A DNA stretch of 64,000 nucleotides, taken from positions 1,345,443 to 1,409,442 of the forward strand of contig NC_079898.1 in NCBI RefSeq assembly GCF_024868665.1. The letters run 5' to 3'. The notes under the pieces were generated by a model, which did no database searches, was not told the DNA's origin, and saw only the letters and a program-made list of their open reading frames with translations. Below, one piece after another: positions 16,173 to 27,814 of the stretch; the first letter of the stretch is position 1, and the number at the start of each line of letters is the position of its first letter. A program made the position numbers and the translations under genes. This DNA is from Triplophysa rosa (lineage: Eukaryota; Chordata; Actinopteri; Cypriniformes; Nemacheilidae).

Positions 16173-18116
16173 ATGGCATGTCCCGCTGTTCTCATGGGTG
16201 CAACACACTTATCGAGGAGGGGGACGGACACGATGCCTGCTTCCAATATGCTGGGGCAGACGTTGTGGATACATCCTGCCCGCACTGCAGGCGGTGATGA
16301 TTCAGACATTGTGTCACAGGTGGCTGTGTTCCCACGGGACTCAGCCACCACCTCGTTTGCTCCCCGTTCCGTGGCGGCAGGACTACAGCCCTGCCGTCCG
16401 CTACGGCAAGCAGCGAGGGTGATATGAGGATTACTGTGAGCGATAATCCGCCAGCCACTGGCTCATGGACCGTTCACACCTCGTCTCACTCGTCTGACCG
16501 TTCCCCAGGAGACGGTCCGCAGTCTTAATCCTCAATCACGTATTCGGACACGATGCGTGATGATGAGATGTCTCCTGCAGCATCGGGGGGTGACGTACTG
16601 CCATCCGACTCCGACAATTCCTCAGGCTCCCTCCCTCAGGGGGTCGAGCCCAGGAAGAAGCTGACGTCGAAGTGTCGGCCATGCTTTCCCGGGCCGCCGT
16701 GAGTGTTGCAGTGCCCACACTGCCTCTCCCGGCACTCGCGGCTGGATACATGGCGCCTCGGGTTTGAGCGCGGCTCCAAGCCGCGCCCACCCCCAGTGCC
16801 GTGTTTACCGGAAGTGCATGAGGAACTTGGAACGCCCCCTTTCCGGCATTTTTCACGTCAAACAAAGTTCGGTCACCCTCTCTTCCCTCGAGGTTGAGAC
16901 AGCTGGAGGATACGTCGTTCTCCCCCAGGTGGAGTATGCCGCCGCGGTGCACTCGTGCCCGTAGGCGGCGGCCACCTGGGGGGGCTCGACCTAGACTCCC
17001 GTCCAAATCATTGTGGTGTCTCGGCATCTCTGGTGTTGAGAGCTTACATTGCGGCGGACCAGGCTGCCTCCTCTCTCCACGCTATGGCTCCTGCCAGGCC
17101 AGGGTGTTGAGAGAGCTCCACAAGGGTAAGACCTACCCAGCGCTTATGCAGGAACTCCGCGCCGTCACCGACCTCGCTCTACGGGCGACCAAGGTGACGA
17201 CGGGGGCCCTGGGTCGGACGATGTCCACACTTGTGGTCCATGAGGAACTCCTCTGGCCGATACTTGCGCAGATGAGTAACGCTGAGAAGGTCCGCTTTCT
17301 CGACGTACCCGTCTCGCAAGGGGGGGCTGGTTGGTGTTACTGTGGAGGGTTCTCGACAGTAAAAAGCAGTCCTCCGTGCGCAACTCGGCCGCCTCGGCCG
17401 TCGAGTCCCGTGCACTGTCTGCTTCCCAGCAGCCCTGGTCCTCTTCAACGCCCTCCAGTGACCTGGAGGAGCAGCGAAGAGGAGACCATCGCCCCATCAG
17501 CAGCCGCGGGCAGCGCTGTCATGGGATCACCTCAGGGGGATCGAGGCTACCATTGGGCCCGACCCCAGCCACAGCGCTGGGAGGTCGGATAGGGACGGTT
17601 CCTGCCCCGTCCCTCCATCTGCTGGCCCCCTCTGGGGGGCTGGCGCCCACTTACTCTCAAAAAGGAGAGTTTCCTCTCTCTCTGGGTTACCTCAGCCGCT
17701 CTCACCCTCTGCACGACGGTGAACGGCAAACTCGACGTTGCGTCATGGCAAAGCGCAATGTCGAGTATAAACACCAGCCCTCAGCACTCTCAGTCAGACA
17801 GTGCGTTGAGCTGCGCAGTCGCCAGGCAGGAAATATGGCAGAGCCGATCTCCTCCCCGGGGGGCCTCCCCTGGCAAGGAATCCGTACTGCTAGCCATCGA
17901 ACCACCCTCCGCGGGGGCGATGAAGCAGATCAACCTCTAGTCCCCTGTCACAGTTCTGGGAGCCCCCAGACTGTCAGGCGGGCTGAGGAAGACGATCCGT
18001 CTCGGCTACGCGATTCAGTCGCTACACGTCCGCCCAAGTTCCGGGACGTCCTTTTACCTCAGGCAGAGGCAGGGATGCCCCCGTACTTCGGGCGGAGGTC
18101 GCCTCCCTTCTGGTGA
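16173..18116 (+). pseudogene. DIRS copy B ORF1 (Gag-like), frameshifted
   Basis: The start MACPAVLMGATHLSRRGTDT is an out-of-frame reading of the conserved ORF1 N-terminus. Pieces of ORF1 appear in several frames (16703-16964, 16894-17592 and 17331-18116), including the ALRATK...MSTLVVHEE-LW segment conserved among all copies. Multiple indels; no product expected. Confidence 0.6.
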
Positions 18117-18119
18117 GAA

Positions 18120-18690
18120 ACCGCATGCGCGCTACACCTCCAAGAGGGTAGGGGATCTACAAGCACCTCCGTGTCCACAGATTGCCTAGAACTCGGGGCC
18201 GGGATTCTCACGTTATCTTGAGACCCCGCCCCGGCTACGTGCCCAAGGTTCCCACCACTCTCCCGAGAGACCAGGTGGTGAACCTGCAGGCGCTCCCCAC
18301 CGGGGAGGAAGACCCAACCTATCCGTGTTGTGTCCAGTACGCGCACGGCGCCTCTACTTGGACCGCACGCAGAGCCCAGAAGCTCTGAGCAGCTCTTTGT
18401 CTGTTTCGGAGGTCAGCAGGAGGGCTGTCTCCAAACAGGGGCTGGCGCACTGGATCGTGGATGCCCTCGAGGGCATACCGATCTCTTTTCCTGCCCGTTG
18501 GGGGTGAGGCTCACCCCTCGTGGCTGGCTCAGGGCGCCTCCCTGGCAGACATCTGCGGAGCTGCGGGTTGGGCTATGCCCAACAACTCCGTGAGGTTCTA
18601 GTACCTACGCGCGGAACCGGTGTCAGCCCGCATCCTGGCAAGGTGTGGGACCGGCAGCCGGTAGGGCATACTCCTGCGGAAGCCCTTCCC
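18120..18690 (+). pseudogene. DIRS copy B recombinase C-terminal remnant
   Basis: It includes KRVGDLQ, RPRPGYVPKVPTT and VVNLQALPTGEEDP, the LSSSLSVSEVSRR segment and ASLADICGAAGW-like sequence. Between GLRLTPR and WLRAPPW the expected HSTRGVASS segment is shortened, removing the box II Arg. Confidence 0.65.
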
Positions 18691-19396
18691 CCTCCGGGGG
18701 GAGCAGTGGCGATCCCGCCTCACTTCTTTCCCCTCGGGTAAAGAACAGGCATTCCATTCATCACTAAGCACCCTTCCAGGGGACAGGCTGGGCAGAGCAG
18801 CCCTGCCCCTTTAGGCCGGGGAACAGTTGAGTTATCTCCCACATAGCTCTAACCGGACCTAGTGCTCCAGACGTGGTAACCCTCCCTCCGTGGGCTGTTC
18901 CGTCTGATGTATCCTCATGAATGGTTCCCACCTTGGCAACCCATGACCTCCCCAGGTGGACTCCCACCTTGTGGTTAACTCCTGCAGTCCGCACATTCCT
19001 CCCATGAGTTCTCCCCTATGGTGAGACCATGTGGTGTCTCCACTAATTCCTCCCTATGGTAGGTAGTGGCCTCTGCAGCGTTTTTCCCCCCCAGGGGGGA
19101 ATAATGCTTACCCAGTGGCCCGTACGGTGCCGGGCGGCTTCTCGCCATTTAGAGAATCAGGCCTCCGCCCGTGACGGCCGGCGTTAGGGGGCTTCCCAAC
19201 TTTTTGTGGAATGCTCTGGGTCCCCCTTCCTCTCCACTGGAAGGTCATAATTTCGCGCTAGCGTGTTCGTTTGACTCGCCCAGGCCAGTCAACGTCGCTC
19301 CGCAGAGATTGTGACGTGGCTCAGTGCTGTGGCGTCTTCTATAGGAACCCCATTCTGTCGGTTCGACACAACGTCTAGAGACCGACAGAAAGGGAA

Positions 19397-19666
19397 CGTC
19401 TTGGTTACGGATGTAACCTCGGTTCCCTGATGGAGGGAACGAGACGTTGTGTCCCTCATGCCACAACACTGGCCGCCCACCCCAGCGGTCGGGGGAGGAT
19501 GCTTTAGGCTCCTCAGACCAAAGGTGAATGAATGAGCACGCCGGCTTCCCTCTTATACTCGGACATCCGGGGAGGAGTCCGGCATGCAAATTTCATTCGC
19601 CAATTTTCATTGGCCTTTTCTATATACTCAGAAGATGATAGGTTCTCAAGACAAACCCCATTCTGA
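19397..19666 (-). mobile_element. Inverted DIRS leader module abutting the 3' end of copy B (truncated)
   Basis: It starts CGTCTTGGTTACGGATGTAACC directly after the DIRS 3' end. It then runs through ...GAACGAGACGTTGTGTC, a CGGTCGGGGGAGG spacer and the DIRS leader in reverse (TATACTC, ATGCAAAT, ATTGGC). It breaks off at CCCCATTCTGA without its second palindromic end. Confidence 0.75.
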
Positions 19667-19829
19667 CCCGGCAAAGCACCCCCAAGGATTTCCTAATATC
19701 TTTTAAGGAGTGTCTATTTATCTATATCTTCCCACCTGTTTCTGATTGGAATAGAAAAGATGTAAGAATGACACTGGCCAATTTCCTGTGGCGTAGAGAG
19801 TAAAGCCTGTGTTGACTAATTCATGTTGA

Positions 19830-20597
19830 CTACGTTTTGTTTTGTCGAACACGTGGAGTGCCGTTTGACATCTCCACACATGTTCAGTGTCTGCATCACT
19901 CGCCCCGCCCCCGTGTCTCCCTGACAGGCTTTCCCCTCACCGGTTTCCCATCACCTCATCACTCTCATCCCTGTAGCTGGTTCCTGATCAGTAGCTTCCC
20001 CTGGTCTCTCATTATGTTCCACCTGCAGTTTATTCCCGCCTTTTAGGTTTTCTCTATTTAATCCCTCTCATCCTCTCGTCTTGTGTCAGACTGTTGTTTG
20101 TAGCAGTCGTTCCCTGACCTTTTCTAGTCATGTCTAGTCATAGTAAGATTCTATTTTTCTTGTTTTCCCCTCTAAATTCAGGGTTAGTCTTCTAGTTAAC
20201 TCTCTGGTATAATTCCTATAGTCCAAGTCTCCAGTGCCTAGTTCTCTTGTACTCTAATTCTGTTTTCCCATAGTTCCCGTTGGCTTCCCGGACTGTCCTG
20301 CTCTCTACACTCCGGCATCTCTTCACCAGCGACCACCTCTCTCGGCAAGAATAGGCCGGTGGGTCGAGGGTTCTCCCCGCCGTGCGTTCCCCCCTTCGTG
20401 GGACAGAATCTCCCGGACTGGGTCTACTTCAGATTCTTCCATGAGTGCCGTCGGGTCGAGCCCTCTTCCCGTGGACTCACATGGTTCCGAGGCCGGTGTC
20501 TCTTCATGGATTCTTGTGGAAACTTTTCAATAAAAACCTATTCATTTCCCGCAATTGAGTCTCTGCAGTCTCTGTTCTCGCACAGTCATGACAGAAA
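19830..20597 (+). mobile_element. Probable solo LTR of a gypsy-type element
   Basis: Shows a TATA-like CTATTTAATCCC near 20055, a poly(A) signal AATAAA near 20530 and an end ...CACAGTCATGACA near 20594, the typical terminus of fish gypsy LTRs. The left boundary and target duplication were not resolved. No coding sequence. Confidence 0.5.
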
Positions 20598-21169
20598 AGT
20601 GGCTAACGAGTGTTTAATAATTAAGTTTTAGGGTAAGGTTGGGGTGAACAACTGGTAATGTAACTAAACTGACCTGACAGGCCCACCAATGATGAATATC
20701 CCACTGATGTTTTATATAAATATTTTATTTCTTAAACTATTATTACTTTATTAATTTGAATATAATTACAAACAAGCTGATAATATCCCAAATCAATAAA
20801 AAATGCCGCGCACTCGCAACATGTAAACGTCAAAGGGATACTTTAATAGCAAATAAAATCTTTCAAAAATGTTTCTGGTTCACACGCATTCAAGAGATGA
20901 CAAAAGCTAGACATCAATGATAACAGCGCTGTCAATATGGATATTTCTCTTAAACAAACGCATGGATTCGCTTCAGAAGACCTTTGTTAAGACCACAGAG
21001 CCGTATTGAGCAGTTATGTGATGGATGGCTGGATGGATTCACTTTTTGGAGCTTCAAAAAGTCAACATCCATTCACTCCCATTCTACCGCTTTGAAGTAA
21101 AATGATACGTGGTATTATAACTATGACTGCATTATTCTTCAAGAAGAAAACCATATTCATTTAGGATGC
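20598..21169. other. Intron sequence, no gene seen
   Basis: AT-rich; nothing recognised. Confidence 0.4.
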
Positions 21170-21327
21170 CTTTGCTCACTCCTGCTTTAGTCCTCCTAGT
21201 AGCATGTCCTTGTAAACTAAATGTACTGTTTAGCGTGTTGACAAAATGTTTATATGCTCTCTTACTTGTAAGTCGCTTTGCATAAAAACATCTGCCAAAT
21301 GAATAAATGTAAATAAATGTAAATATT
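21170..21327 (+). mobile_element. 3' tail of an L2-type LINE
   Basis: Ends TTGTAAGTCGCTTTGCATAA...AAATGAATAAATGTAAATAAATGTAAAT, the conserved L2 3' end with its short repeat. The rest of the element is missing. Confidence 0.65.
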
Positions 21328-22739
21328 ACATTAACGGTTTATTAATATTATTTCTGTACTTTATACCTTGCATATGTGCGAGTAAACACATATTTTAGTG
21401 ATTTTAAATGAACAGACCCTGATGTTTGTGATTGTGACTAAAGAAGCTTTTGATTGTTGTTTCTAAAAACGGACAACCTGCTAAACTTATGTGGTAAGAC
21501 AAGAATATAATGTTAACCATAAAGATAATGTTTATTCATCTCTGTCAATAAATATCTGCTTTGAATCCTCTATATTGTGTTGAAGTCTTTGATTATTTAT
21601 GTCATTTACTTAAGTCAGAACCAAAACTGCTGTAATTTCACGGAGACATGCGTGACATTATTCAGGGTAAAATATAATAGAATGGGATGAAATAAAAAAA
21701 GAGACAACCCACTTAGGAGACTATGATCTCACGACCAGGGCTCTGTTGGGGATTTTGAGGGGTGCGTATAAAATGATTATAATCTTATTAATTGACAAAC
21801 TGTAAAATATAAGTTGAGAGAGCTCTTTGCTATGAACAATAAAATGCTTATCAAACTCATTCTAGATGCCAGCAGTTTACAAAGCTACATGTAAATCATT
21901 CTGTTGGCCTGTGCCCTTTCCTTGTGTCAATATCGAAATATCTTATTTTATTCATGTTCACAGAATTGTATGCATGACCTGTGTATTTCCTGTACTCTTC
22001 TGTCAAAACTTCATAAAACAAGGTTTTGGCTATCTCCACAAAATGTTAAAACAATAGTGCACACCGGACGAGAAGCGGTGCCGCGCGTCATGTTTATAGT
22101 AGCCTATAACTCGCAAATAGGCAGTACTGCAGAAAGGGAACACAAGCGTGACCAGACATGCGGTGCATTCCAAACAGAATATATCTCCCTCGGAAGGGCC
22201 CTTAGGGAAGGAGATACCATACAAAACATCACTTGGTCCAAATAAAGAGAAAATGATGTAACATTTGGGATGTAACAGAATGTTCCCATACCGTCCTCGG
22301 TTGGTCATATGTGAGCCTTTATGTGAAAACTCAGCTAAAGTATTTTTGTGATTTACTGTTTTCTACATAAAATCATCCTACGGCATGTAAAGAACATTCT
22401 GTCCATTCTGTTCCGGAGGCTGCCCACATTAGCAGCATCCCACCAAGACTCCTGGTGCTCCAGACATCATTTCACGAGTTCACCTTAGGAAATAGATAGG
22501 GCGGAGAGAGTGGTAAGTGTATTTGGCATGCTGTCTACTGAGAGAGCTCAGAGATCTGTATTTTTGCCCGAACTCAGAGTACTCCACCCTGTATGGGGAG
22601 AGGGCTCTGAGCTTGGTGTTAGCCCGAACCCAGAGCTCTCCCCCAAAAGATGTGACTAACGCGGGACAGCAGCTGATGACCTCCCAAAATAGCATAGTTT
22701 AGGCGATGAGGTGGTGGCCGTTGGAGTGGGATCACTGAT
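21328..22739. other. Intron sequence, no gene recognised
   Basis: No exon or nameable repeat. Around 22540-22640 there are two near copies of a CCCGAAC(T/C)CAGAG segment. Confidence 0.4.
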
Positions 22740-22939
22740 GAGGTGCCTGAAAAGAAAGTTTGCCTCCTGCGGGAGCAGCCGTAGAAAATTCTGAAAATAA
22801 GGAAGATAGAGACTTTAGTGTAGCAGTGAAAAAAAATAAATAAAGGCTTACGGGAGTGGGTATTCCAATAGCATCTGGAATAGAGTTTGGCTCCTGTGGG
22901 AGCCGCTACGGTATCTGAAAAGAGATACAGTATATGGTA

Positions 22940-23140
22940 AAGACACTGCTGCGGCAGTGTAAAATAAGATAAAGGCTCATGCGAGAGCGGGCACTGCTGC
23001 GATAGTGGAAAATAGATATATAGGGCTCCTACGGGAGATGGCACTGCTGTGTCAGTGGGAAATAGAGATAAAGGCTAATGCAGGAGTGGGCACTGCTGCG
23101 GCAGTGGGTAATAGAGTTAAAGCTCCTGCAGAAGCTGGCT
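22940..23140. repeat. Degenerate tandem repeat, about 49-bp period
   Basis: Units of the form GGCTCNTGCGGGAG-TGGGCACTGCTGCGGCAGTGG-AAATAGAGATAAA start at 22974, 23024, 23073 and 23121. Less regular related units extend left to about 22755. It lies at the 3' side of the Ngaro recombinase remnant (minus strand), where Ngaro elements carry split direct repeats. Confidence 0.65.
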
Positions 23141-23214
23141 CGTACTGGCGTGAACGGGTTCGGCTGATGAGGGTTCGGCTGATGGTAGCATTCTTAATGT
23201 GAGAGCCATCTGAT

Positions 23215-23870
23215 CGAATGTAGCTTTTAAAGGCTTCTGTTGACCAGCGGCCGAGCGCTTGAATTTGCTGTTGGGGGAGGCCTTTTTGTGCGGCTGTTGT
23301 TGCTGTTCCTATTCAAAAGGAATGACTGGAGAAATTCTTCACTGGGATGCCAGATTGGAGCATAATGAACCTGACATGTTTCTGAAACCAGAAACGAGTG
23401 ACAGGTCAATAGCTGTCATCTACGAAATGTTGGTGAGATCAGGGCCGGTTCTAAACATTGGAGGCCCTAGGCAAATTTTATTTTGGAGGTCTCTCACAGC
23501 ACCCCACCTTTTAGAAGTATTATATTACACTGTAAAAATGTAACAATTCTAACAAGCTAGTGATATTATTAAATAATCTGTATCAATTTGAAATTGCTCT
23601 AAATAAAATGTTAGGGTAGTCGGAAATTTTTTTTTTTGCAACAATTTTACAGTAACACACACATTACTATCTGGGGTCTAGGCAGGTGGGTTGGGCTTTT
23701 TGGATGCCTTTAATGAGCATGGAGGTTTGCGAACTGGCTATTTGAGGGGAGGATGATCCGTATATAAGTTTATGAAAAAAATTGAATTCCACTTAGCCTT
23801 TAATATAGCCAGCTTGGAGATTTTTGTTAATATTAAGATGAGATATGAACGAAGTGATAGCGAGCATGGA
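23215..23870 (-). pseudogene. Ngaro-type tyrosine recombinase remnant
   Basis: On the minus strand, 23760-23690 reads SSSPQIASSQTSMLIKGIQK, a recombinase core-binding segment. 23330-23215 reads SHSFRIGTATTAAQKGLPQQ and continues through IQALGRW to SEAFKATF. HSFRIG is the box II H-x-x-R of Ngaro-type recombinases, and the ALGRW-x-x-EAFK block carries the region of the nucleophile Tyr, which here appears as Phe. The two pieces are separated by a non-coding insert that starts CAGGGCCGGTTCTAAACATT-like near 23445. Stops and gaps make it a pseudogene. Together with the RNase H remnant at 27815-28430 it forms one Ngaro element. Confidence 0.6.
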
Positions 23871-23873
23871 AAA

Positions 23874-24202
23874 CGTCTTGGTTACGGGTGTAACCTCAGT
23901 TCCCTGATGGAGGGAACGAGACGTTGTGTCGAGCCGACAGATGGGGTTCGCTCTTGAGAACCAACCAACTTCTGACTAGTTTAGAAAAGGCCAATGAAAT
24001 TGGCGATTGAAATTTGCATGCCGGACTCCGCCCTGGATATCCGGGTATAAAAGGGAGACGGCGTGCTGCATTCATTCACCTTTGGTCTGAGGAGCCTGAG
24101 CATCCCTCGACCTCTGCGGCGGGCGGCCAGCGTTGTGGCAAGAAGGACACAACGTCTCGTTCCCTCCATCAGGGAACTGAGGTTTCATCGGTAACCAAGA
24201 CG
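23874..24202 (+). mobile_element. Palindromic-ended DIRS leader module (329 bp) abutting the 3' end of DIRS copy C
   Basis: The ends CGTCTTGGTTACGGGTGTAA and TCGGTAACCAAGACG are inverted. Inner arms TTCCCTGATGGAGGGAACGA and its inverse follow. The interior is the DIRS leader with CCAAT, ATTTGCAT and TATAAAAG, oriented toward copy C. It directly abuts TTCCATTTCTGTCGG, the 3' terminus of minus-strand copy C. Confidence 0.8.
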
Positions 24203-24649
24203 TTCCATTTCTGTCGGTCTCTCGACGTTGTGTCGAGCAGACAGATGGGGTTCCTATGGAAAACGCGACAGTGCTGTGCCGCATCACAATCTCCAGCGGA
24301 GCGACGTTGACTGGCCTGGGCGAGTCAGACGGGAGCGCTAGCGCGGAATTGTAACCGTCCAGTGGAGAGGTAGGGGGTCCCAGAGCTTTTGAAGAAAAGG
24401 TGGGAAGCCCCTGCCACCGGCCGTCACGGGCGGAGGCCTTGATTCTCTAACACCGAGAAGCTGCGCGGCACCATAAGGGCCACTGGGTAAGCATTAATCC
24501 CCCCCTGGGGAAAAAACGCTACAGAGACAACTATCCTGCCATCGGGAGGAATTAGTGGAGACATCACATGGTCTCACCAGTCAGGGGAGAACTCATGAGA
24601 AAACGTTCAGACTGAAGCAGTTAACCGCAAGAGGGTATGGAGCGCGGAT

Positions 24650-24962
24650 GAGGCAGTCGCCTTCTCGCTCCCCTTAGGAACCTAATGACCAGGTCGTGCT
24701 GTCCCCAAGGCTTCCCAGCAACTGGGTCGTGATGAGCGGCCGTAGCGGCTACATACACTCCCAGTGTGGAGGGGGGAGAGGTTACTCTCCAGTCTCTCTT
24801 GAGGAAGGGACAGCACGTTCCCGATAGAGCAACTCCGTGGGTGTTCTCCCCGAGAAGAGCACCAGGACGAGAAGAGGCGCCACTTATGGGCGTATAGCCA
24901 CCTAGTGGCCGAGGCCCTAGCCTGAGTGATGTCCCAACTACCGCAGGGGGTGGGCCACTCAG
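24650..24962 (-). pseudogene. DIRS copy C recombinase N-terminal half
   Basis: Shows ILSGPPPAVVGTSLRLGPRP and, after frame changes, SPPSTLGVYVAATAAHHDPV then AGKPWGQHDLVIRFLRGARR, the core-binding helices of the DIRS recombinase. It ends at PHPRSIPSC before the catalytic domain. Confidence 0.65.
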
Positions 24963-25740
24963 GATCTCCTCGTCCCGTCCAGTCCAGACATGGAGGTTCC
25001 AGGGGTCTGCCTGGGATGCCTTAACGTGCCCCTTCCCCTTGGAAAGCAGGTCCTTTGCCAGGGGGAGCGGCCGGGGGGAGTTGTTGTCAAGAGCCTTTGC
25101 TCTGAAACCAAGTCCGGTTGGGCCAGTAAGGCGCAACTAGTACCACTTGATGTACCCTCTTCCCTGACCTTGCACAGGGTCTGTGCAATGAGGTTCACTG
25201 GGGGGAAGGCGTACTTCCGCTTGTCCCACGGCCAGCTGTGCGCAAGGGCATCCGTGCCGAGGGGGGTCTCGGTCAGGGAGTACCAAAGCGGACAATGGGT
25301 GGAGTCCAGGGAGGCAAACAGGTCCACCTGTGCCTGGCTGAACTGCTCCCAAATGAGTCGGACTGCGCGGGGATGGAGTCGCCACTCTCCGCAAGGCGTC
25401 GACTGATGAGAGAGCGCATCGGCTGTCTGGTTCAGGACGCCTGGGATGTGTCTGGCTCGCAGGGAGCTGATCACCTGCTGGTGGGACGGGCTTGATCGCT
25501 CCCTTCGCCAGAAGGGTGGCGACCTCTGCCCGAAGGGTGGCGACCTCGGCCCGAAGCACGGGCACATCCTTGCCTCTGCTGAGGTAGAGAGGATGCCCCG
25601 AAACTTGGGCAGCCGTCTGGCAAACTGGATCGCGTAGCCGAGAAGGATCGTACTCCCTAGCCAACCTGACGGCCTGTGAAGCCGAAGCCAGGCTCCCAGG
25701 AACCGAGACAGGGGGACTAGGGATTTGATCTGCTTCATCG
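24963..25740 (-). pseudogene. DIRS copy C fused ORF1 end, RNase H tail and methyltransferase-like region
   Basis: One 259-codon frame joins an ORF1 tail to LRARHIPGVLNQTADALS (end of RNase H). It then runs through IWEQFSQAQVDLFASLDSTH, CPLWYSLTE...LGTDALAHSW and KRKYAFPPVNLIAQTLCKV, the methyltransferase-like region of DIRS. The join shows that the deletion removed the whole RT. Confidence 0.7.
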
Positions 25741-27560
25741 TCCCCGCGGGGGGTGGTTCGATGGCCAGAAATACGGATCCCTTGCTGGGGGAGGGCCCCG
25801 GGGAGGAGATCGGCTGTGCTGTTTTTCCTGCCTGGCGTTTACGCAGCCCAGTCTGACTGAGAGTGCTTAGGTCTGGTGTTTATACTCAACATTGCGCTTC
25901 GCCATGCCGCAACTTCGAGTTGCCGTCCACTGTCGTGCCGAGAGTGGGAGCTGCTGTAATGACCCAGAGAGAGAGGAAACTCTTTTTGTGAGTAAGTGGG
26001 CGCTAGCCCCCCGGAGGTGTCCAGCAGATGGTGAGACGGGGCAGGAACCGTCCCTATCCGATCCCCCAGCGATGTGGCTGGGGTCGGGCCCGATGGTAGC
26101 CTCGATCTCCCTGGGGACTTCCCATGAGGTCCGCTTCTGCTTTCGCTGCGGCTGCTGACGGAGGGCGTCGAAGAGGACCAGGGCTGCTGGGAAGCAGACG
26201 GTGCACGGGACTCGATGGCCGTGGGCGGCCGAGTTGCGGCGGGGGAGGATATGCTTCTTTACTGTCGAGAACTGCGGCTCGATAGTATCACCAAACAGCT
26301 CCCCCTTGCGAGATGGGTGTGTCGAGAAAGCGGACCTTCTCGGTGTTACTCATCTGTGCAAGGTTCGGCCAGAGGTGTCTCTCATGGACCACAAGTGTGG
26401 ACATCGCCCAACCCAGGGCCCGCGTGGTCGCCTGTAGAGCGAGGTCGGTGGCGGCGTGGAGTTCCTGCATAAGCTCTGGGTCAGTCTTACCCTCGTGGAG
26501 CTCTCTCAACGCCTTGGCCTGGCAGGAGCCATAGCTTGGAGAGAGGAGGCAGCTTGGTCCGCCGCAATGTAAGCTCTCGACACCAGAGATGCCGAGACCC
26601 CACATGCTTTGGACAGGAGTCTAGATCGAGCCCCCCAGTTGGCCGCCGCCTGCGGGCACCAGTGTACCGAGGCTACATACTTCACCTGGGGGACATCGAC
26701 GTATCCTGTCTCACCCTCGAGGGAAGAGAGGGTGACAGAACTTTGTTTGACGTGAAACGTGCCGGAAAGGGGGCGTTCCAGGTCTTACTAAGTTCCTCAT
26801 GCACTTCCGGAAAACACAGCACTGGGGGCGGGCGCGTCTAGGAGCCGTGCTCAAGCCCAATGCTCCATGTAGCCAGCCGCGAGCACTGGGAGAGGCAGTG
26901 TGGGCACTGTAACCCAACTCTCATGGCGGCCCGGGAAAGCATGGCTGACATTTCGACATCCGCTTCTTCCTGGGCTCGACCCCCTGAGGGAGGGAGCTCC
27001 GAGGAATCACCGGAGTCGGATGGCAGTACGTCATCCCCCGATGCTGCAAGAGACATCTCATCATCACGCATCCTGTCCGAATACGTGGTTGAGGAACAAG
27101 ACGGTGGGACCGTCTCCTGGGGAACGGTCAGACGAGCAAGACGAGGTGCGAACGGTCCGTGAGCCAGTGGCTGGCAGATTAACGCTCACAGTAACCCTCA
27201 TATCACCCTCGCTGCTTGCCGTAGCGGATGGCAGGGCTGTAGTCCTGCCGTCATGGAACGGGGAGCAGACGAGGTGGTGGCTGAGTCCCGTGGGAACATA
27301 GCCACCCGTGACGCAACATCTGAATCTTCAACCACCCGCAGTACGGGCAGGACGTATCCACAACATCTGCCCCAGCGTACTGGAAGCAGACATCTTGTCC
27401 GTCCCCATCCTCGATGAGTGTGTTGCACCCATGAGAACAGGAGACGCTGCCAGAAATTTGCTCTTTTAGAGAAAAACACTCGAACAATTCTGGCACTGCT
27501 GAGACGCCCAGGGGAAGTCGCTGCAGGAAGGGACAGTCCACTGCACCACGTCGTAAGATT
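25741..27560 (-). pseudogene. DIRS copy C ORF1 (Gag-like), frameshifted
   Basis: Starts near 27460 with the Cys-rich CSHGCNTLIEDGDGQDVCF...DTSCPYCG block. It continues through the acidic MRDDEMSLAAS segment (27071) and the ELHEGKTDPELMQELHAATD segment (about 26530). Several frame changes. Confidence 0.65.
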
Positions 27561-27814
27561 CCAGCAGTAATTCGGTGTAGAGTTTGAAGTCTCGAAGTCG
27601 ATCAGTGTGAAGGCTCCGAAGAACAAAAGGGTGAATGAATGCAGCACGCCGTCTCCCTTTTATACCCGGATATCCGGGGGCGGAGTCCGGCATGCAAATT
27701 TCATTTGCCAATTTCATTGGCCTTTTCTAAACTAGTCAGAAGTTGATAGGTTCTCAAGAGCGAACCCCATCTGTCGGCTCGACACAACGTCGAGAGACCG
27801 ACAGAAAGGTAACC

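Larger units (their letters stand above)
15807..19396 (+). mobile_element. DIRS copy B, internal-deletion derivative (3.6 kb)
   Basis: The same ends and perfect 36-nt terminal hairpins (15814-15849 and about 19354-19389) as copy A. The leader has CCAAT, ATTTGCAT and GTATAAGA. ORF1 sequence runs to about 18115 and is then joined directly to the recombinase Arg-box region (TSKRVGDLQAP at about 18137-18170). RT, RNase H, the methyltransferase-like region and the recombinase N-terminus are all deleted. The recombinase tail also lacks the HxxR segment near 18505. It cannot be autonomous. Confidence 0.85.
24203..27812 (-). mobile_element. DIRS copy C (3.6 kb), internal-deletion derivative inserted in a Ngaro element
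   Basis: Terminal hairpins lie at both ends. In minus orientation: leader (27812 to about 27470), ORF1 (about 27460 to 25740), a jump to the end of RNase H and the methyltransferase-like region (25530-24960), the recombinase N-terminal half (24960-24650), then the 3' tail. The RT palm and the recombinase catalytic half are deleted. The flanks are Ngaro sequence on both sides. Confidence 0.85.

Noticed and set aside
22940..23140. CRISPR array
   Set aside because: The 49-bp units are contiguous and degenerate without unique spacers, in a vertebrate genome.
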